Part shown: piece after piece, positions 60,088 through 64,000 of the stretch
Layout of the letters: each line of letters begins with the position of its first letter
Numbering within the stretch: the first letter of the stretch is position 1
Assembly: GCF_012844455.2 (NCBI RefSeq)
Contig: NZ_JABBCQ020000007.1
Span: 124,001-188,000 of the forward strand
DNA length: 64,000 nt
Direction: 5' to 3'
DNA from: Comamonas suwonensis
GTDB taxonomy: Bacteria > Pseudomonadota > Gammaproteobacteria > Burkholderiales > Burkholderiaceae_C
Program-made: the position numbers and the translations under genes
Notes under the pieces: generated by a model
What the model was told of the DNA's origin: nothing
The model's database searches: none
The model's input: the letters and a program-made list of their open reading frames with translations, nothing else

Positions 60088-61818
60088 ATGGCAGAACAAG
60101 AATATGACCTGATCGTCGTGGGCTCGGGAGCGGGAGCCCTGCTGGGGGCGATTCGCGCTCAGGAGCAGGGCCTCAAGACGTTGCTGGTCGAGAAAACAGA
60201 TCTGTTTGGCGGCACCTCCGCTTTGTCGGGTGGTGGTATCTGGATTCCGCTCAATTACGATCAGAAGAATTCGGGCATCAAAGATGACCTTGAAACCGCA
60301 TTCAGCTACATGAAGCGTTGCGTACGCGGTATGGCCACGGATGACCGTGTGCTGGCCTATGTGGAAACCGCCAGCAAGATGGCTGAGTACCTGCGCCAGA
60401 TCGGCATTCCCTACCGGGCCATGGCTAAGTACGCTGACTACTACCCTCATATCGAAGGCTCCAAGCCCGGGGGGCGCACCATGGACCCGATGGATTTCAA
60501 CGCCGCCAAGCTGGGCTTGCCAGCGCTTGAGACCATGCGCCCTGGAGCGACGGGCAACATGTTGTTTGGCAAGATGAGCATTAATGCGTTTGAAGCGCAT
60601 TCCATGTTGTCGCGTGAACTCAAGTCGCGCTTCACCATCGTGGGCATCATGCTCAAATATTTTCTGGACTACCCCTGGCGCAGCAAGACGACGCGCGATC
60701 GCCGCATGGCCGGTGGCCAGGCCTTGATCGCTGGCCTGCTGACAGCGGCTAACAAGGTTGGGGTCGAGATGTGGTGCAAGTCGCCACTGAAGGAACTGGT
60801 GAAGGATGCATCGGGCCGCGTGACTGGCGTCATCGTTGAAAAGAACGGCCAGTGCATACAAGTCAACGCCAAGCGCGGTGTGATGCTGGGGGCCGGTGGT
60901 TTTGAGCGCAATCAGGAAATGCGCGACCAATATCTGACCAAGCCCACCAAGGCCGAATGGACTGCTACTCCTGTAGGCGGCAATACCGGTGATGCACACC
61001 GTGCAGGTCAGGCCGTGGGGGCGCAATTGCACCTGATGGATTGGTCCTGGGGCGTGCCGACGATGGATGTTCCTAAAGAAGCGGCCTTCCGCGGTATTTT
61101 TGTAGAGCGTTCATTGCCTGGCTGCATGGTGGTCAACAACAAGGGACAGCGCTTTCTGGATGAGTCCGGCCCATATCCCGAGTTTCAGCAAGCCATGCTG
61201 GCTGAACATGCCAAGGGCAATGGCGGCGTGCCTGCGTGGATTGTGTTTGATGCCTCTTTCCGCGCTCAAAACCCCATGGGACCACTCATGCCTGCCTCCG
61301 CCATTCCAGACAGCAAGGTGCGCAAGAGCTGGTTGAATAATGTGTACTGGAAGGGCGAAACGCTGGAAGATCTGGCCGGTCAGATCGGTGTGGAGGCTGC
61401 GGGCCTGAAGGACAGCGCATGCCGCATGACCGAATACGCCAAGACCGGCAAGGATCTGGACTTTGACCGCGGTGGCAACGTGTTTGACCGCTACTACGGC
61501 GACCCACGTCTGAAGAATCCTAACCTGGGGCCCATCGAAAAAGGCCCGTTCTACGCCATGCGCCTGTGGCCCGGCGAAATCGGCACCAAGGGCGGTTTGC
61601 TGACTGACCGTGAAGGCCGTGTGCTGAACACCGAAGGTCAGGTGATTGATGGCTTGTACTGCGTGGGTAATAACTCCGCTTCCGTTATGGGGCCGGCTTA
61701 TGCGGGCGCTGGTTCTACGCTTGGGCCAGCCATGACATTTGCTTTCCGAGCGGTGGCTGACATGCTGGGCAAGCCTCTGCCACTCGAAAACCCACACCTG
61801 CTGGGTAAGGCTGTTTAA
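60088..61818 (+). CDS. tesH: 3-ketosteroid delta-1-dehydrogenase
   Basis: A 576-aa flavoprotein. LIVVGSGAGALLGAIRA (residues 8-24) binds FAD; FGGTSALSGGGIWIP follows. Tyr residues in ADYYPH (near 117) and GPFYAM, then PGEIGTKGG and the C-terminal MGPAYAGAGSTLGPAMTFAF, match the KstD family. It introduces the C1-C2 double bond in 3-keto-4-ene steroids. GGAGACAAGGT lies directly before ATG. It is followed by tesI after 13 bp. Confidence 0.94.
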   Translation: MAEQEYDLIVVGSGAGALLGAIRAQEQGLKTLLVEKTDLFGGTSALSGGGIWIPLNYDQKNSGIKDDLETAFSYMKRCVRGMATDDRVLAYVETASKMAEYLRQIGIPYRAMAKYADYYPHIEGSKPGGRTMDPMDFNAAKLGLPALETMRPGATGNMLFGKMSINAFEAHSMLSRELKSRFTIVGIMLKYFLDYPWRSKTTRDRRMAGGQALIAGLLTAANKVGVEMWCKSPLKELVKDASGRVTGVIVEKNGQCIQVNAKRGVMLGAGGFERNQEMRDQYLTKPTKAEWTATPVGGNTGDAHRAGQAVGAQLHLMDWSWGVPTMDVPKEAAFRGIFVERSLPGCMVVNNKGQRFLDESGPYPEFQQAMLAEHAKGNGGVPAWIVFDASFRAQNPMGPLMPASAIPDSKVRKSWLNNVYWKGETLEDLAGQIGVEAAGLKDSACRMTEYAKTGKDLDFDRGGNVFDRYYGDPRLKNPNLGPIEKGPFYAMRLWPGEIGTKGGLLTDREGRVLNTEGQVIDGLYCVGNNSASVMGPAYAGAGSTLGPAMTFAFRAVADMLGKPLPLENPHLLGKAV

Positions 61819-61831
61819 GCAGGAGGCGTGT

Positions 61832-63571
61832 ATGTCGAATTCAAAAAAACACATTAGTACGATTAATCCTGTAGGCCCCGCACTGGATGTGCAGTCTGCC
61901 GATGAGATTCAGTGGTCTGATGCAGTCGATGTGGTGGTCGTGGGCTGGGGTGGAGCCGGTGCGAGCGCGGCGATTGAAGCACGCGAGCAAGGCGCTGAAG
62001 TGCTGGTGATCGACCGCTTCAGCGGCGGCGGTGCCAGCGTGCTCTCGGGCGGCGTGGTCTATGCCGGTGGTGGCACCAAGTACCAGAAGCAAGCAGGCTT
62101 TGAGGATTCGCCCGAAGCCATGACCGCTTACCTCAAGCATGAGGTCAATGGCGTGGTCAGCGATGAGACGCTGGCACGTTTCAGTCGAGACAGCGTGGCT
62201 AATCTGGACTGGCTGGAAAAGCAGGGTGCGACCTTCTCGTCGACCATGCCTGCGTACAAAACGTCGTACCCTGCCGACGGCATGTACCTGTACTACTCGG
62301 GCAACGAAGTGGTCCCTGCTTATGGCAATCCGCAACTGGTCAGAAAGCCTGCTCCGCGTGGTCACCGTGTGGTGGCCAAGGGTCAGTCGGGTGCTACGTT
62401 TTTTGCGGCGCTTCAACAATCGACGCTGGCCCATGGTGCTCGCACGCTGACTCAGGCCCGCGTGCAGCGACTGGTTCGCGAGCAAGTCACCGGCCGTATT
62501 CTGGGTGTGGAAGTGACTGTGCTGCCTGAAGGTGATGCACGCACCGAGCGCCACAAAAAACTCGATGAGCTGGTAGCCAAGTGGCGTCTGTATCAAGCGC
62601 CACGCGCCCAGGCAGGTCGCCGCGAAGCTGCGCAGATTGAGAGCGAGATTGGCGAGAAGCGCTTTATCCGCGCCCGCAAGGGCGTAGTGCTGTCTACCGG
62701 TGGCTATATCTTCAACTCTGAATTGATGGATCAGTACGCACCGGCATACAAGCCCGGCTGGCTGACAGGTGCCACGGGCTGCGATGGATCGGGTCTGCGT
62801 CTGGGTCAGTCCGTGGGTGGCGTTGGCAAGGATCTGAACAATATCTCGGCCTGGCGTTTCATCACGCCCCCGTCGGTCTGGCCCAAGGGGTTGGTGGTCA
62901 ATACCAAGGGTGAGCGTTTCTGTAACGAGCAGGTCTATGGCGCCAAGCTGGGCTATGAGCTGATGGAAAAGCAGGGTGGCAAGGGGTGGCTCATTATTGA
63001 TAGCAAACTACGCAGGCAGGCTGCGTGGCAGTGCCTGTTTGGTGGTCTGTGGGCCTTTCAGTCCATGCCAGCGCTGGCGCTGATGTACAAGGTTGCAGTC
63101 AAGGCTAAGTCTGTTGCCGATCTGGCCAAAAAACTGGACATGGATGCTGCAGTTTTACAGCGCCAGTTTGACAGCGCCAATGCTGCTGCGCGTGGCGAAG
63201 CTGAGGACCCTCAGGGTAAATCCAAGGGCATGCGCCACGAGTTCAAGGGTGGCTCGCTGTTCGCCATTGATATCTCCATCACGCAGAAGATGTTCCCGCT
63301 GGCTGTGCTAAGTCTGGGTGGCCTCCAGGTCAACGAAGACAACGGCGCGGTGATTAATGGCGCAGGCTGCGATATTCCCGGCCTGTATGCCGCTGGTCGC
63401 ACAGCCATTGGTGTGGCCTCTTCACGGTATGTGAGCGGGCTGTCTCTGGCGGACTGCGTGTTTTCTGGTCGTCGTGCAGGTAAGGCAGCAGCGCTAGCGC
63501 TGGAGGGCGACGAACCAGAAAAGCGGGTGCAAGTCCAGCCAGCAGTGGCTCTGGATAGTGTTTCGGCCTGA
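61832..63571 (+). CDS. tesI: 3-ketosteroid delta-4(5-alpha)-dehydrogenase
   Basis: A 579-aa FAD-binding protein. VVVVGWGGAGASAAIEA near 34-50 is the dinucleotide motif, followed by GGGASVLSGGVVYAGGG. GATGCDGSGLRLGQSVGG near 310 and the C-terminal AAGRTAIGVASSRYVSGLSLADCVFSGRRAG are family features. It introduces the C4-C5 double bond into 5-alpha-3-ketosteroids. AGGAGG at 61821-61826 decides the ATG at 61832 over an upstream in-frame start inside tesH. It is coupled to tesH. Confidence 0.93.
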   Translation: MSNSKKHISTINPVGPALDVQSADEIQWSDAVDVVVVGWGGAGASAAIEAREQGAEVLVIDRFSGGGASVLSGGVVYAGGGTKYQKQAGFEDSPEAMTAYLKHEVNGVVSDETLARFSRDSVANLDWLEKQGATFSSTMPAYKTSYPADGMYLYYSGNEVVPAYGNPQLVRKPAPRGHRVVAKGQSGATFFAALQQSTLAHGARTLTQARVQRLVREQVTGRILGVEVTVLPEGDARTERHKKLDELVAKWRLYQAPRAQAGRREAAQIESEIGEKRFIRARKGVVLSTGGYIFNSELMDQYAPAYKPGWLTGATGCDGSGLRLGQSVGGVGKDLNNISAWRFITPPSVWPKGLVVNTKGERFCNEQVYGAKLGYELMEKQGGKGWLIIDSKLRRQAAWQCLFGGLWAFQSMPALALMYKVAVKAKSVADLAKKLDMDAAVLQRQFDSANAAARGEAEDPQGKSKGMRHEFKGGSLFAIDISITQKMFPLAVLSLGGLQVNEDNGAVINGAGCDIPGLYAAGRTAIGVASSRYVSGLSLADCVFSGRRAGKAAALALEGDEPEKRVQVQPAVALDSVSA

Positions 63572-63652
63572 CCCCTTTGGGGGCAGTCATGTGCTGGGGC
63601 GTCGGCACCTGACTGCGACAAAAAGTGTGAGTGAGTAAGGGGATCAATAAAA

Positions 63653-64000
63653 ATGAGCAGTGAAGCCACAACAACCACATCGCGTTACCACCCGCTGCGC
63701 GTGAGCGCGGTGATTGATGAAACGCACGACACCAAATCCATCGTGTTTGATGTACCCGAGGCACTCGCCGAGCAATTCAGCTATCGCCCCGGTCAGTTTT
63801 TGACGCTGCGACTGCCTATCGACGGCCGTTATGTGCCCCGCTGCTATTCCATGTCCAGCGCGCCTGCGCTGGACAATGCGCTGCGCGTCACCGTCAAGCG
63901 CGTGAATCAAGGGCGTGGTTCCAACTGGGTGTGCGACAAAATTCGCGTGGGTGATGCCATCGAGTTGATGCCGCCGTCTGGTCTGTTTTCGCCCAAAAAT
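63653..64000 (+). CDS. kshB: KshB-like ferredoxin reductase, N-terminal part (3' end outside window)
   Basis: The frame is open from ATG 63653 to the window edge (116 codons). YRPGQFLTLRLPIDG, YVPRCYSMSSAP (the RxYS flavin motif, here RCYS) and VKRVNQGRGSNW are the FAD-binding start of the PaaE/KshB plant-type ferredoxin reductase family. NADH domain and [2Fe-2S] domain would lie beyond the edge. It follows tesI by 81 bp and is the natural reductase for a 9-alpha-hydroxylase; the KshA-like oxygenase is at 11544-12653. GGGG at 63639-63642 lies 10 bp ahead. Confidence 0.82.
   Translation, partial: MSSEATTTTSRYHPLRVSAVIDETHDTKSIVFDVPEALAEQFSYRPGQFLTLRLPIDGRYVPRCYSMSSAPALDNALRVTVKRVNQGRGSNWVCDKIRVGDAIELMPPSGLFSPKN

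Overview
The window looks like part of a chromosomal steroid and bile-acid degradation mega-cluster from a betaproteobacterium of the genus Comamonas (C. testosteroni group). Two genes anchor this. A 125-aa steroid delta-isomerase keeps Tyr14, Asp38 and Asp99 in the C. testosteroni numbering. A 257-aa 3-alpha-hydroxysteroid dehydrogenase keeps Ser114, Tyr155 and Lys159. Both read as close but not identical to the C. testosteroni proteins as I remember them. The right end also reproduces the known tesG-F-E-D-A2 / A1-H-I arrangement. I saw no rRNA, tRNA, CRISPR array, insertion sequence or phage gene.

Layout. 1-7 kb (+): 3' end of a GMC oxidoreductase, a fused double acyl-CoA dehydrogenase, a Spinster-type MFS carrier and a steroid acyl-CoA ligase. 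7-16.8 kb: a secreted small protein, a D-aminoacylase-family hydrolase, two more Spinster-type carriers, an EthD-like protein, a KshA-like Rieske oxygenase, an SDR and an aldehyde dehydrogenase. 17-25.8 kb: 7-alpha-HSDH-like SDR, two tandem BaiCD/BaiH-like Fe-S flavoenzymes, hsdA, ksi, a small membrane protein, an enoyl-CoA hydratase and an SDR. 25.8-37.8 kb (+): a long operon resembling the actinobacterial igr operon (ChsH2-, ChsE-, ChsH1- and Ltp2-like), followed by a FATP-like ligase, an MBL hydrolase, a second ACAD pair and a third ligase. 38-46.3 kb: a DUF1329 / DUF1302 / secreted hydrolase block facing a Ycf48-like / RND / SnoaL-like operon, probably a transport system for hydrophobic substrate. 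46.5-49.9 kb: a second thiolase-like aldolase with a DUF35-MaoC fusion, and an MFS carrier. 50-53.7 kb: a small secreted peptide, a decayed tesG tail, then a Fur-box/TonB receptor/PepSY iron-uptake cassette. 53.8-64 kb: tesG, F, E, D, A2 (-), then tesA1, tesH, tesI and the start of a KshB-like reductase (+).

How the genes fit together (family knowledge plus inference). HsdA, KSI, TesI and TesH convert the A ring to the 1,4-diene-3-one. The Rieske oxygenase plus the terminal reductase would 9-alpha-hydroxylate and open ring B. TesA1/A2 hydroxylate the resulting phenol. The meta-cleavage enzyme TesB is not in the window. TesD, E, F and G process the cleaved A ring. The acyl side chain would be removed by CoA ligases, heteromeric acyl-CoA dehydrogenases, MaoC hydratases and two separate thiolase-like retro-aldolases, with an aldehyde dehydrogenase linking the two rounds. 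7-alpha-HSDH and the Bai-like reductases suggest handling of 7-hydroxylated bile acids.

About a dozen intergenic promoter regions carry a shared inverted-repeat motif, best summarised as (A/C)GTC(C/T)-N4-(A/G)GACGATG. It usually points at the neighbouring gene from about 60-130 bp upstream. No transcription-factor gene lies in the window, so the cognate regulator must be encoded elsewhere. All function calls come from reading the sequence; no database search was run.
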